From Hemicentrotus pulcherrimus (lineage: Eukaryota > Echinodermata > Echinoidea > Camarodonta > Strongylocentrotidae), in the NCBI GenBank assembly GCA_003118195.1, contig BEXV01000522.1:61158-79745 (forward strand): a DNA stretch of 18,588 nt, given 5' to 3'. Of the stretch, positions 1 through 9,289 are shown piece after piece. Numbering within the stretch: position 1 is the stretch's first letter; every line of letters begins with the position of its first letter. The position numbers and the translations under genes are program-made. The notes below the pieces were generated by a model. That model made no database searches and was not told where the DNA came from. It saw nothing but the letters and a program-made list of their open reading frames with translations.

Positions 1-879
1 CATTAGAAACCACTATCAACATCGATACTGGACGTGAACCGTAAAGGAATACTTCTTCTAGGGAAAACATTCGTGGAATATTACTGACAGGACATAAAAA
101 TGTGAGTATGACCATCTTCTTTGCGCTAAATTTTGTGAAAACATGTTGTTATGAGATTGAAAGTGAAGGGTGCCTGTGTCGACCGTATGTTTCGACGGCA
201 GCCCTGGCCCTGCCTGCCGAGGCACGGCGAGAATCAAGTCGGGCCAAAGAGATAAACGCTGTGATTTTGGGTTGGGCCAGCCAAGGCAAGGCAGCGATTG
301 TGAATGATTGATGGTCTAGTGCCTAGTGGTCCATAATTGTGCTGTGTGGCACAAGATGAGTTCATTATAAAATCAATAAAGATCTGATTTTTATGGTACA
401 TTTCCAGGAATATGGTAATTATCACTCCAGCAAAGTATATCTATTCTGCTTCACTTCAGTCAGCTTCCTTGCCTCAAACTCAAAGTCAAACTGATCATTT
501 CAGTATCGGCAGTCTGTGGCAAATGACAATTGACATCACAAAAGTTATTGTAGACCCTATTCTATTCTAGATATCTATTGTGTTTTGCTTTTCTGTGCCT
601 GGAAATTGGAATCACCCTTGAAACATGCTGACACGTACATGTACATGTACAATGTACATGCAGGCATACTGATCTGCAAATTCTGCATACATAACTTGAT
701 TTACACTGTAGGTCGATGTAGTTTTACTTTAATTCTAATTTAAGTGATATTTTCTTGTGTTTTTCTTGTTCATTGTGCTCCAATTATTGTATTATCAATA
801 ATCGTTGTTGGACTTGGAGGTTGTATTCTTTAGTGTTCGTCTAATTCGACTATTTATGCCTGATTGGCTGTCCCATATG
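1..879. other. AT-rich spacer with a GC-rich patch at about 171-300
   Basis: No supportable gene. The patch at about 171-300 is clearly richer in G+C and CpG than its surroundings and repeats short GGCCAG/GGGCCA and TGCCTGCC/AAGGCAAGG words in both orientations, so it can fold locally. A short open frame crosses it on the plus strand (102-311), but it has no recognisable domain, no splice context I can defend, and no continuation. AATAAA occurs at 375-380, but with no gene upstream it is not evidence of a 3' end. The rest is ordinary AT-rich sequence with a TACATG cluster at 635-661. Confidence 0.5.
635..661. repeat. GTACAT/TACATG palindromic microsatellite
   Basis: Tandem GTACAT units followed by an inverted half (ATGTACAATGTACAT-type), giving a self-complementary stretch. 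This is the first of many such clusters in the window. The repeat is familiar from sea urchin and related marine genomes. Confidence 0.85.
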
Positions 880-1036
880 GAGGAGAAGCTGAAGAAGAAG
901 TAAAAGAAGAAGTAGAAAAGAAGAAGAAGAAGAAGAAGAAGAAGAAGAAGAAGAAGAAGAAGAAGAAGGAGGAGGAGGAGGAGAAGGAGAAGGAGAAGGA
1001 GAAGGAGAAGGAGAAGGAGAAGGAGAAGAAGAAGAA

Positions 1037-1070
<34 letters not shown>

Positions 1071-1256
1071 AGAAGAAGAAGAAGAAGAAGAAGAAGAAGA
1101 AGAAGAGAGAAAGGAGAAGAAGAAAAAAGGAGGAGGAGGAGAAGAAGAAGAAGAAGAAAAAGAAGAAGAAGAAGGAGGAGAAGAAAAGGGAAAGAGGAAT
1201 GAAGGTAGGGGAGAGAAGGAAAAAAAAAGAGAAGAGAGAAAGTGAGAAGGGGGGCA
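880..1256 (+). repeat. Long polypurine (GAA/GGA)n tract
   Basis: The plus strand is uninterrupted purine from 914 to 1199 (286 nt). Sub-blocks are visible: (GAA)n from about 914 to 967, (GGA) then (GGAGAA)n from about 968 to 1028, (GAA)n again from about 1034 to 1106, then mixed GAA/GGA to 1199. Impure purine-rich flanks run from 880 and to about 1254. The tract has strong mirror symmetry, the property needed for intramolecular triplex (H-DNA). Open frames on both strands here (Lys/Glu/Arg on plus, Ser/Phe/Leu on minus) follow from the composition and are not genes. Confidence 0.95.
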
Positions 1257-2645
1257 ATCAAAAGGGATACATACATAGAGATATTAAAAGAAAGAAATGA
1301 ATATGAGGCTGATATGAAATCAGAAATCATGTTCCAAAATGGTTAACATGTTCTTTATATACCTTGTACAATGTACAGTGTATACCTAATATACATTGTA
1401 CATGTACATGTAGATCATAAACGTGGACAAAATAATGATGTCATGTATTCGGCAGTTGCTGGCCAAGTTTTATTTGTTGCATGTTTCGTATTGTGGTTAA
1501 ATGACTCAGCTTTGGAATGGGGCCCATCACTCTAAAATGCATAGGTGATCCACAGTTACTTCAATTAATATTTTGACACAAATCCAACAATGGGAAGAAA
1601 GTAAAGGCAACCATTTTCATTTAGTATTTCTGAAACTATTGTTAGTAGATCTTCACCATACTGTACAATAAAATGTATGATCTACATGTAATACCAGTCA
1701 GTAAATACAGTATATTATTAGTCCTGTGAAAGACAATATACAGGTTTGAGTAAAATCCATGGTAAAACCTATCAGAACATACAGTAACATGTACTGGTAA
1801 ATGAACACCCTGGCTGTATGATCACATGAAATAAAATGAAATAAAATGAAATTCATCCTTTACTGGGATGATTTGAAAACTGTTTCTTTTGATTGAAGGA
1901 ACATTTATATAACAGACCACTGCAAATTGTAGTTTGATTTACATTTTGTTGTCTATAAATAAAGTGAGTATGAAAAGAATATTGGTGGTAATGGTGGAGG
2001 AGAAGTCTGTCCAAATAGAAAGAGAAGTTTGACTGTGAGTTCTGTGCTGCTTATGATTGATGTCAAATGCACCCATGCCTTTTACATTATAGCTGACCCA
2101 CATTCTTAAGAGCAATTTTAGAAACCGAGATAAGAATGTTACGTTGACTGAGGTGTGGCCTTATTTCAGGCTTTAGAATCTATCATTGGCTATAAGAAAT
2201 GCAAGTCAGGGCTCACATTCAGTACCGGTACCTGTGTATCAATTGATTGCCTAAAATGAAGAAAACAAATTCAGATAATGTAATTATTTCTTGTGGATTT
2301 TGTGCAGTTTACTGTTCATTTATGTGTGTGTACATGTACATGTACAAATGACTACAAAAAGTTTAAGTTGGCAGCCTACAGTACGTACAGTACATGTTTA
2401 AGCACTGTGTAAATTACCCATCGGGCAACCCAAATGAAAAGTTATAATACGAAAGTCCTGGACAAGTTTCTGTCTCTTTAAATAATTTGGAACATTTTGA
2501 AGAGAAAATGAGACTACAAGTACATGTAGTACCGGTACCACTGCAGATATTATCAGTGGGTATCAAAATATGTGGGCCAAGATAAGCTTCAGAAACACAT
2601 TCGCAGAGGAAGTTGTACATTATCGGCAATGAAAGAGAATGAAAA
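1257..2645. other. AT-rich spacer, no gene seen
   Basis: No coding frame, splice pair or RNA gene can be supported. It holds a TACATG/TGTACA cluster at 1365-1412, a short AAATAAAATG-type tandem repeat at about 1826-1852, one TACTGGTA at 1792-1799, and two TACCGGTA palindromes at 2223-2230 and 2530-2537. Confidence 0.6.
1365..1412. repeat. TGTACA/TACATG cluster
   Basis: TGTACAATGTACA, then TACATTGTACATGTACATGTA. Overlapping palindromic GTAC/CATG steps of the same family as the other TACATGTA clusters. Confidence 0.8.
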
Positions 2646-3315
2646 ATGGACATGGTGTCTTGGGACAGAGGCCAGACAATAATTGGTTTTAGGGATGATG
2701 TTGGTAATGTCTGGAAGAACCATCAGACCAGAGATCTTGATGGGCCGCAGTTCAAGTATTGGAGCGGCAAATTTCCCCCCTTTTTTCAGGGAAGGGGGGG
2801 GGGGGCAAAAACAGCCAATGCATCCCTTTTAAAACTTGGGTTTGCTTGAATTTTTTCACTCTCCTCTTATGGTGAAACCAGACGTACATAATACACTCTG
2901 TAGTCTCGCGGAACAAATCCCTGAGTGAAACACTGAATTTTCAGTCTAGGGTCATTGTAGCTGCAGCACACATGTTCCAATTTGTGCCTCCCTCCCCTTT
3001 TTGAGTATTTCTTGTCAGACAATTTGGTGTAGGCACCACACCACTTCTGTCATATTATTGTTGTTATTGTTGTTTTTACTTGTAAGAGAATTTTGAAGGA
3101 AAAGAGGCACTGCAAATATCCTGATGACCCTTTTTAAAGAAAAGAATATTGTGCTCCTGTTTGACAAACTCCTGGATCCACCCTGGCTGAAGCAGTGTGC
3201 TATCAGGCAGCACCAGACATCAGCTGGTCCCGCTTTGCACCAGTGGCCTCCTTCCTCTTGTGTAGGCTTTGAAACTCTCCAGTTTCCATCCCATTCAACC
3301 AGCATGGCGCAGTGA
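2646..3315. other. Spacer with moderately GC-rich open frames of unknown status
   Basis: Two stretches are less AT-rich than the surroundings: 2646-2780, and about 3170-3300. The second is open for roughly 290 nt on the minus strand (3015-3305) and 190 nt on the plus strand (3124-3315). I recognise no domain in any of these translations. The minus frame runs into an ATT/TTG-rich simple repeat at 3050-3075, read as a run of Asn, which argues against coding. A homopolymer block sits between them. I leave these as unsupported. Confidence 0.4.
2775..2805. repeat. C6-T6 block followed by a G12 homopolymer run
   Basis: Six C then six T, a short spacer, then twelve consecutive G (2794-2805). The C-run and G-run can pair as a hairpin, and the G-run could contribute to G-quadruplex structure. 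Long G/C homopolymers recur at 3607-3616 (C10), 9592-9603 (G12) and 9897-9907 (G11). Confidence 0.8.
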
Positions 3316-3889
3316 GAGAAGACTAGAAGGGTTCTTGCATTATGTACACATGTACATGTACATTGTATGTGCCTTGCTTAACTTGAAATATTTGAGCCCC
3401 CAACCCCTTTTAAAAGTGATCCTTCAATATCGAACACTCATTTACACATTTTTTGGTCATGTTATGACTTTCTATCTGCTAGTCAGCGGTCAAATTTTGA
3501 ATGGACAGTCCTGCACATGAATATGGTACATGTTTATGTAGATACCCATACTTTCAAAGGGGACAAATTTTTACAACATATACAAATTTTGTACTTGATT
3601 TGACTGCCCCCCCCCCTCGCAGGACTGCAAAAACAAGATATTGAAATTTGAAATGATTTCATCCTAAAGCATTACCAGCAATTGATAATGATTTTCAGAG
3701 AATTTTTTCCCATCCATATTTAAAAAAGCCACTTTCAGTTGCTTTTAAACCATTGATGTAAAAATATTAAAATTTAGCCTAAAGGCATAAATCCCTGAAA
3801 GTTGGAGATGTGTGAATGCAGATTATGGCCCTCCCCAATTTGTTCACACCTTTCTATCATGAAATATGTATGAGTTAAACACATTACCC
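3316..3889. other. AT-rich spacer with a C10 run
   Basis: No gene seen. Contains a TACATGTAC cluster (about 3347-3362) and C10 at 3607-3616. A 9-nt inverted pair CAGTCCTGC/GCAGGACTG lies near 3508 and 3618, too short to interpret. Confidence 0.5.
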
Positions 3890-3959
3890 ATGTGTATCTC
3901 AGCTGGGCCTGCTTCATGTTCACACTAGTTGCTTGACTTTCAACTTTCAACCAGCCCAT
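3890..3959 (+). repeat. Diverged direct repeat, copy A (partner 4187-4267)
   Basis: Shares CTGCTTCATGTTC, AGTTGCTTG, CTTTCAACTTTCA and CAGCCCAT in the same order with 4187-4267. Copy A lacks about ten bases found in the middle of copy B. Neither copy has recognisable coding content. The pair looks like an old segmental or tandem duplication, or two copies of an unnamed dispersed repeat. Confidence 0.7.
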
Positions 3960-4186
3960 CTCCGCTGCCAATCAACACATTTTCAAAATGTACTGTACAT
4001 GAATTCATCTTTAAAGTCCCACAAGAGATGAGAAGGGATGGTGAAGGAGTTTAACATTCAATGGGTTAAGGGTATAATAATGTTTATGTACATGTATGCA
4101 ATGTCAAATGACAATGATTTCAAAATGAACAGTTCCTGGAAACAATTACAATTATATTTCTTTTAAATGAAAAAAGAAGAAAGAGC

Positions 4187-4267
4187 ATGTCTATCTCTGT
4201 TGGACCTGCTTCATGTTCTCACTTCAATGTATGTAGTTGCTTGTCTTTCAACTTTCATGCAGCCCAT
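4187..4267 (+). repeat. Diverged direct repeat, copy B (partner 3890-3959)
   Basis: Same ordered blocks as copy A (CTGCTTCATGTTC, AGTTGCTTG, CTTTCAACTTTCA, CAGCCCAT) with an insertion of about ten bases containing ATGTATG between the first two. Period to copy A is about 300 bp. The open frames crossing it (4167-4454 and 4237-4500) have no known domain. Confidence 0.7.
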
Positions 4268-5004
4268 GGGTTTGTACATATTTGTATGCATATATCAGAA
4301 GTGTTATAAACTTTTATGTTTACAAGAAACTTTTACTGTTCAAATATTTAAACATTCTAGTGGTCATTGGAGGATTGGAATATCACATAAACATAATATT
4401 TTACAATGCTCCATTGAAGAGGAAATTGGAAACCAACAGGATGTTGTCTCTTAACATGTATAATTTTTCTATCAAACAAAATAAATGTTATTTGATCTGA
4501 GTATTTATACAAAGTACCGTTAGAGGAAATAAAGAGGTTTAGGCGTGGAACGTATACATGCTCACATTGATTTGTTTTCTTCTTCTTAAATTGGTGGTTA
4601 TTAAAAATATTGAGCCAGAATTGAACCAGTGAAACATGTTAATTTGTCTTTGAAATATATTTTACATATTAAAACTGATTACCGGTATAACTATTGGAGG
4701 GAAATTTATTTGCATGAATGTGTGACTCATCATTTACACAATGAATAATTCACAACCTCACACAGTAAATGAAAAATAAATGGCAATTGAGAAGGAAAAA
4801 ATGAACTAAGTGTTGTGCATTATACATGTACGTGTTCAAGTACTGTACAGTAATGTCCTCATGTTCTGAGAAACTTGTACAGTTGGCCTATGCTATTGTT
4901 CGTCATACATGTACGCTCTACATTGTATGTTTGTGATGCTGTGGATATAAATATAGTGATTTCTGCCACATAGGTTCAGAGTAACGGTGCATGCATACAT
5001 CATT
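4268..5004. other. AT-rich spacer, no gene seen
   Basis: Very AT-rich. Contains a TACCGGTA palindrome at 4680-4687, an octamer-type ATTTGCAT at 4708-4715, and isolated TACATGTA words. No splice or coding signal that I can defend. Confidence 0.55.
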
Positions 5005-5144
5005 TGTAATTGTGTAAATATACCAAACTTTGGAGCAATTTTAAGGTGATTATACATGTATGAGAGGAAAACAAATCAAAAGAGTTTTATGCCAACATTA
5101 GATGTGGATTTTAAGCAAATAGGATGTCAAAGATTGACAAGAAC
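5005..5144 (+). repeat. Diverged direct repeat, copy A (partner 5197-5328)
   Basis: Ordered matches to 5197-5328: TGTAATTGTGT, ATACCAAA, GAGGAAA(A)CAAAT, TTTTAT(G/A)CCAA, AAGCAA and ATGTCAAAGATT. Copies are offset by 192 bp and clearly diverged with small indels, so the duplication is old. Both are AT-rich and non-coding. Confidence 0.75.
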
Positions 5145-5196
5145 TTGGTGAATTTCCGCCTGTCATACAATATGAATACAAGTTAAGTTCAGAATG

Positions 5197-5328
5197 TGTA
5201 ATTGTGTCAACATACCAAATTACAAAGTAATTATTGATGGTGTTATGGAGGAAATCAAATAAATAACTTTTATACCAAACAAAAGCATTGAAAATAAAGC
5301 AAGTAAAATGTCAAAGATTTGTCATCAA
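5197..5328 (+). repeat. Diverged direct repeat, copy B (partner 5005-5144)
   Basis: Second copy of the 192-bp-period duplication. It keeps TGTAATTGTGT at the start and ATGTCAAAGATT near the end. The spacer between the copies (5145-5196) may be part of the original unit, since AGTTCAGAAT before copy B resembles GGTTCAGAGT before copy A. Confidence 0.75.
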
Positions 5329-5759
5329 CGACCACTAAAGCCACATTTGTTGATCAATAAGTAGCCCACTTTCTTTGTTTGGGGGCAGTGAATCATAAGA
5401 GTGCTTGAAAGGTATTTAATACCATGACAATAAATACATTCCACGGGACTAAGTAATCCACTCGGTTGTAACTTAATTACTCAACAGAGATTGGCCTATT
5501 AAACCTTGTTTGTACTACACTGTATGTGTACATGTTCCGGTCTGTGGGTGGAACTCCTACAAGCCAGCTACTGAGAATGAGAAATGTGAGATATATTTGT
5601 TGAACTGCAGTACTTTGTTTCTAGTGGTAAATTTTATCGTGTCATGTTGTCCAATTACCGGTAGAGCGTTGAGGGTGTTAACACTGTATCATTCTGGCTC
5701 ACAGAAAGCAATACCCCACAGGACCACAGTGGCCCACACCCCTCTTTCTGAAGAAAAAA
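5329..5759. other. Spacer with an unassigned open frame at 5510-5857
   Basis: The longest non-low-complexity frame of the window (115 codons, plus strand, 5510-5857) starts here. Its translation shows one short hydrophobic stretch (around residues 32-45, LFLVVNFIVSCC) but no domain I recognise, and the frame is not flanked by convincing splice sites. It is crossed by a TACCGGTA palindrome at 5656-5663. I do not call it a gene. Confidence 0.35.
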
Positions 5760-5770
5760 AACATGGCGGC
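5760..5770 (+). promoter_or_regulatory. Candidate YY1 site
   Basis: AACATGGCGGC fits the long YY1 consensus AANATGGCGGC exactly. Such sites in animals tend to lie at or just downstream of transcription starts. A candidate X-box lies 102 bp away. No transcript is visible from sequence, so a promoter here is only an inference. Confidence 0.35.
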
Positions 5771-5871
5771 CGACTACTCCAGTGTCCGCCTGTAAGCCTG
5801 GGCATGTACTTGAGTACCTTATTACACGCTTATGCACAGCCCTTCAATTTCATTTGAGCGTAACACAACTG

Positions 5872-5885
5872 GTTGCTATGGTGAC
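5872..5885 (-). promoter_or_regulatory. Candidate RFX X-box
   Basis: Read on the minus strand this is GTCACC-AT-AGCAAC, a full match to the RFX X-box GTNRCC(0-3)RGYAAC. X-boxes occur upstream of ciliary genes. One match of this quality in a window of this size is not far from chance, so its weight comes only from the nearby YY1-type site. Confidence 0.3.
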
Positions 5886-7150
5886 AAATATTGCTATTCA
5901 CAAAATGGGCAACAACTAAAAAGTTTTGTAGGTGTGGCATGTGGCCCTAGCCAGCACCATTGATTAGGCCTTTAAGAAAAAGATGCTGTAAATGTATTGC
6001 CCTTTGCGAAAAACCCCCAAATCTTGAAATCTACGGTCAGCATTTTTAAAAAGTTGTTTTGTTTTGTTACAATTTTTAAAGGAAAAAAAATGTGTCGTAG
6101 CCTTCAGAACTGAGAAATATCAGCCCAAAGAGGGAGTACAAAATATTTTAAAAGTTGAAAAAGAAAAGAAAAGATTTCCGGCTACATGTAAACAACCCAT
6201 GTTGTGGCACCTACAGGGCAATACAACATCTTTCTTTTTTTAGGCCTGAGGGGAGTTTGGGCAACCCAGTTCAAGTTGGGTACAATGTGGAAAATACTGC
6301 TTTGTAAGTTTGTAGGGCAAGCCTCAAAAATAAAAACACTTACTGGTATGTGGAAGTTGAAACCATCTCTATCTAACGTTTATTTCCCAGATAGAATTAG
6401 TACCGGTAGCTAAATTTCAAGTACATTTTATAAACAAACATTTTCATTTGATGGTAATGCATTATGTCCTACACTGCAGTGTACATGTATGTTCATGTAT
6501 TTTGAGAACAATCCTCTTTGATATTATACATGTACATGTATGGAAGAAACTCAAGAAAGAAAGAAATTGTAATTGTAATTGAACATTGGCTACTTGTAGT
6601 ACATGCAATGAAGGCCTGCCCCATACAGGTGTACATAATTTAGTATTCTCAACGTCTGTTGCAGACAAGGACACAACTCACTATTGAATGAAGAAGGTGG
6701 CATGCAATATTCATGGCCCATTCACACGAGGGGAACACCGTTTAGAGAAACATGTACAGAAATATGATCATGAACTCATGTTGTGGAAGTGTTTATACAG
6801 TGTAGCAAGAGGGGATGAATATGGTAAACAAAGTTCACATGGTAAATTAACCCTCCTTTGTCCTTAAAAAATGTACAATATAAAATAATGCTCAAACCTT
6901 GTTACATGTACAGTATGTATGCTATGAAAATTTTCTTTTACTTTGGGGGGTAAGTTTACATGTACATGAGAGAAGTTTGATTTCTTTAGCTTATCATTTA
7001 TCACCCCCAAAAAATCATATGTTTTTCTTCGTGTGAACAAGGGTGAATCTTTCAATTAATTATCTAGACCTGCATCTGTGAGTACCATCCAAACTTGGCA
7101 AATGTTACACACATTTTGCAGTTAGTTGTACATGTAATGTACATCGTGCG
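5886..7150. other. AT-rich spacer rich in TACATGTA
   Basis: No gene seen. A purine-rich AAAAG repeat lies at about 6158-6174, TACCGGTA at 6401-6408, TACTGGTA at 6341-6348, and several TACATGTA words (near 6483, 6530, 6905, 6960, 7128). The open frames at 6204-6413, 6462-6674 and 6864-7055 have no recognisable features. Confidence 0.55.
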
Positions 7151-7236
7151 TGATTAACAAGGGAAATCAAATCGATTGGTAGCTTCATTATATGATGAGG
7201 CCTATCGCGATATTGATCGCTCTATTTCTAGAAAGC

Positions 7237-7325
7237 CTCGAGAAGCACTCTTTTTACGCCTAGCAAAGCCTCGATCACACTATTTGTATGTTTTATCTAG
7301 CGGTATAAAACAAGTGCTTTTCGAG
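7237..7325. repeat. Imperfect fold-back (inverted repeat) with CpG-rich arms
   Basis: The left arm (7237-7267, beginning CTCGAGAAGCACT) pairs with the right arm (7291-7325, ending AAGTGCTTTTCGAG). A second paired block follows, TACGCCTAGC against GCGGTA/TCTAGC, around a loop of about 25 nt. A direct 10-mer AAAGCCTCGA occurs at 7232-7241 and 7265-7274, and GAAGCACTC at 7242-7250 and 7328-7336. CpG content is unusual for the neighbourhood. A 70-codon plus-strand frame crosses it (7176-7388) without any known domain. It is most likely a remnant of a fold-back or MITE-type element, or a structured RNA. Confidence 0.6.
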
Positions 7326-7389
7326 TGGAAGCACTCAATTATTCAGGAAGAGCAGTCGTTTGAAAAGATGTGGGGATGGGCAACATGAC

Positions 7390-8279
7390 AATGATTCATC
7401 CTGGTATCAGATCAAAACGAAGGATGGTCAGATATGAAAGATTAATATATTTGACAAAGAGCCAGAACAATAAAATGAGGTACAAACATGTACAATATAT
7501 ACAGTTGTAAACATGTATTGCTCTTTATAGCCTCTTACATGTACATGTACATTGTACATGTACATCTACAAAAAGAGGAATGAACACATACTGTAGAGGC
7601 AATGCCTTCATTTTGACACTGAAGATTCATACATTTAATACAGAAATCGCATTACTTGTACTTTTTTAAAAGATTGGACTGAGTTCATATAATTCTGTAC
7701 CTACATGTAGGGCATACATAATAAATAACATGTACGCCTACATGTACATGTACAGTGTATATCCATGTTTATACATGTACATTCAATAAATATGTACCGG
7801 TACAGAAAATTATATTTCTGTATATATTTTTACATGTATTATGTACAAGTCACAGATGACATGAAATCCAGGAATACATTTTCTTATGAGAACCAGAAAG
7901 ACATTAAATCCAATGTGTTATGACATTTACAAAATGTTTGTACATGTATAACCCTTCTTTAGTGGCTTGCAACTTTAAGATGTACAAACAGATGGGAAGA
8001 TACAGTGTATGCTCCACTTTGTTTCAGATCGTTAAGTCTATAGCCGAGTCATGGTACATTTATTATAGGCAAATACATACAATGTACACTGTACATGTAC
8101 ATGTACATGTAGTTAACAGAGCTTTCTAAAAATACTACTTGTACAATCCAGACTGAGTCCCTTTCTCATCAACATTTCACACAGTGACCCATGTACACTG
8201 TAGCATTTACTCTCACAGCCAGGCATTTTCCAGTCTTTCATCAATGGACAATCAGGAACATATATATTTTGTCATTAGA
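7390..8279. repeat. Spacer with dense TACATGTA clusters
   Basis: No gene seen. Tight clusters of TACATG/GTACAT occur at 7536-7565, about 7703-7790 and 8075-8111, several containing the inverted junction TGTACATTGTACA. TACCGGTA is at 7795-7802. These clusters are self-complementary and could extrude cruciforms. Confidence 0.7.
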
Positions 8280-8465
8280 ATCGCCTTGCACAGATGAGGA
8301 TGGGGCCCAGGCTTGGGTTACAATGTGCTGCGACATTTTGCTGGTAGCAACAAAAATATTTGGTTTCGCTGACGATACGTCCCCGAATCTGATCAATGTT
8401 CCGTGCCGGCGGAGCCAGGACGTTTGCGACGCATCAATTTCCGTGAAATTTAATGAGGCCTGATC
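8280..8465. other. GC/CpG-rich patch: candidate exon or conserved regulatory module
   Basis: A block with many CpG dinucleotides in an otherwise AT-rich, CpG-poor region. Both strands are open through it (plus 8191-8463, minus 8241-8522), which follows partly from its composition. I recognise no protein domain in either translation. It ends with a TTTAATGAGGCC segment carrying a homeodomain-type TAAT core. Retained CpG suggests either coding constraint or an unmethylated regulatory element. I cannot decide between them. Confidence 0.35.
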
Positions 8466-9289
8466 TGTTCCTAGTGGGCTTAGCATAGAGATTACTGGTA
8501 ATGAATTTGACTGTATTACCAATGATTGATTGCTGTATATAATCTCATCATGGCAAATTTTTAGGATGGAATCGAAGATAGATTTATTTTGTCATCTAAC
8601 AAATATAATTCTTTGATTGTTATGATATATTACAAAAGAGAACAGCTGGATTTATGCAATGCGAAGTCCAAAGAAAGTTTGTTTAATTTCCAATATTGAA
8701 GGCAAAGGATGATGAAGCAAGTTTTAAAAATCAAGATGAGCATTCATAAACATTTATTTTCTACAAGCTTCTGAAATATACCGGTACACTGTACATGTAC
8801 AGTATATGCCACGTTTTTGCACGAGTCAATTAGTTTTTGATTGATTACATAATTATATACATGAACATGTGAATACATTTATGGAATATAATTAATTAAA
8901 GATGTGTTGATAGATTCACCCAATATCATTTCAACTTACATGTACATGTATATTGCCATACCTAATGTGCAGTGCTTTTTTACTTTCATTTTCAGCAAAA
9001 TTGAGCTATCCTTTTGATTTAAACTTCACAATCCACAATAACTACCAAACTATACAATACAATACAAATTTGCAGTACTCAGTTTTGTCTTTAAAAAAGA
9101 AGTATGTCCAATTTACATTAAAATATAATTTGTAGTACTTTGTAGCTTTATACATTTGATTCATATTCATATTGAATTGATATCAACATTCACAGACAAA
9201 TGAAAAGAACATGAAATTGTATTTTAATTTTAGCAGCAGTTGGCTAGTAGTTAGCAGCCACCAGCTTCTGTCAATCATAATGTAGGGCT
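8466..9289. other. AT-rich spacer, no gene seen
   Basis: AT-rich DNA with TACTGGTA at 8493-8500, TACCGGTA at 8779-8786, and a TACATGTACATGTA word near 8938-8951. The small frame at 8953-9135 is composition-driven. Confidence 0.6.

Noticed and set aside
375..380. AATAAA as a polyadenylation signal
   Set aside because: Common by chance in AT-rich DNA and no gene ends nearby.
850..1330. Open frames of 112-158 codons on both strands across the GAA/GGA tract
   Set aside because: Translations are Lys/Glu/Arg or Ser/Phe/Leu homopolymer-like and arise from the simple repeat.
3015..3305. 96-codon minus-strand frame overlapping a GC-richer block
   Set aside because: The frame includes an Asn run from a simple repeat, and no domain or splice partner is visible. 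The plus strand is also open, so composition explains it.
5510..5857. 115-codon plus-strand frame as a gene
   Set aside because: No recognisable domain, no splice or promoter context linked to its strand, and it is crossed by generic TACCGGTA and microsatellite words.
7176..7388. 70-codon plus-strand frame over the fold-back
   Set aside because: It begins at a non-ATG codon and runs through both arms of an inverted repeat; the fold-back is the simpler explanation.
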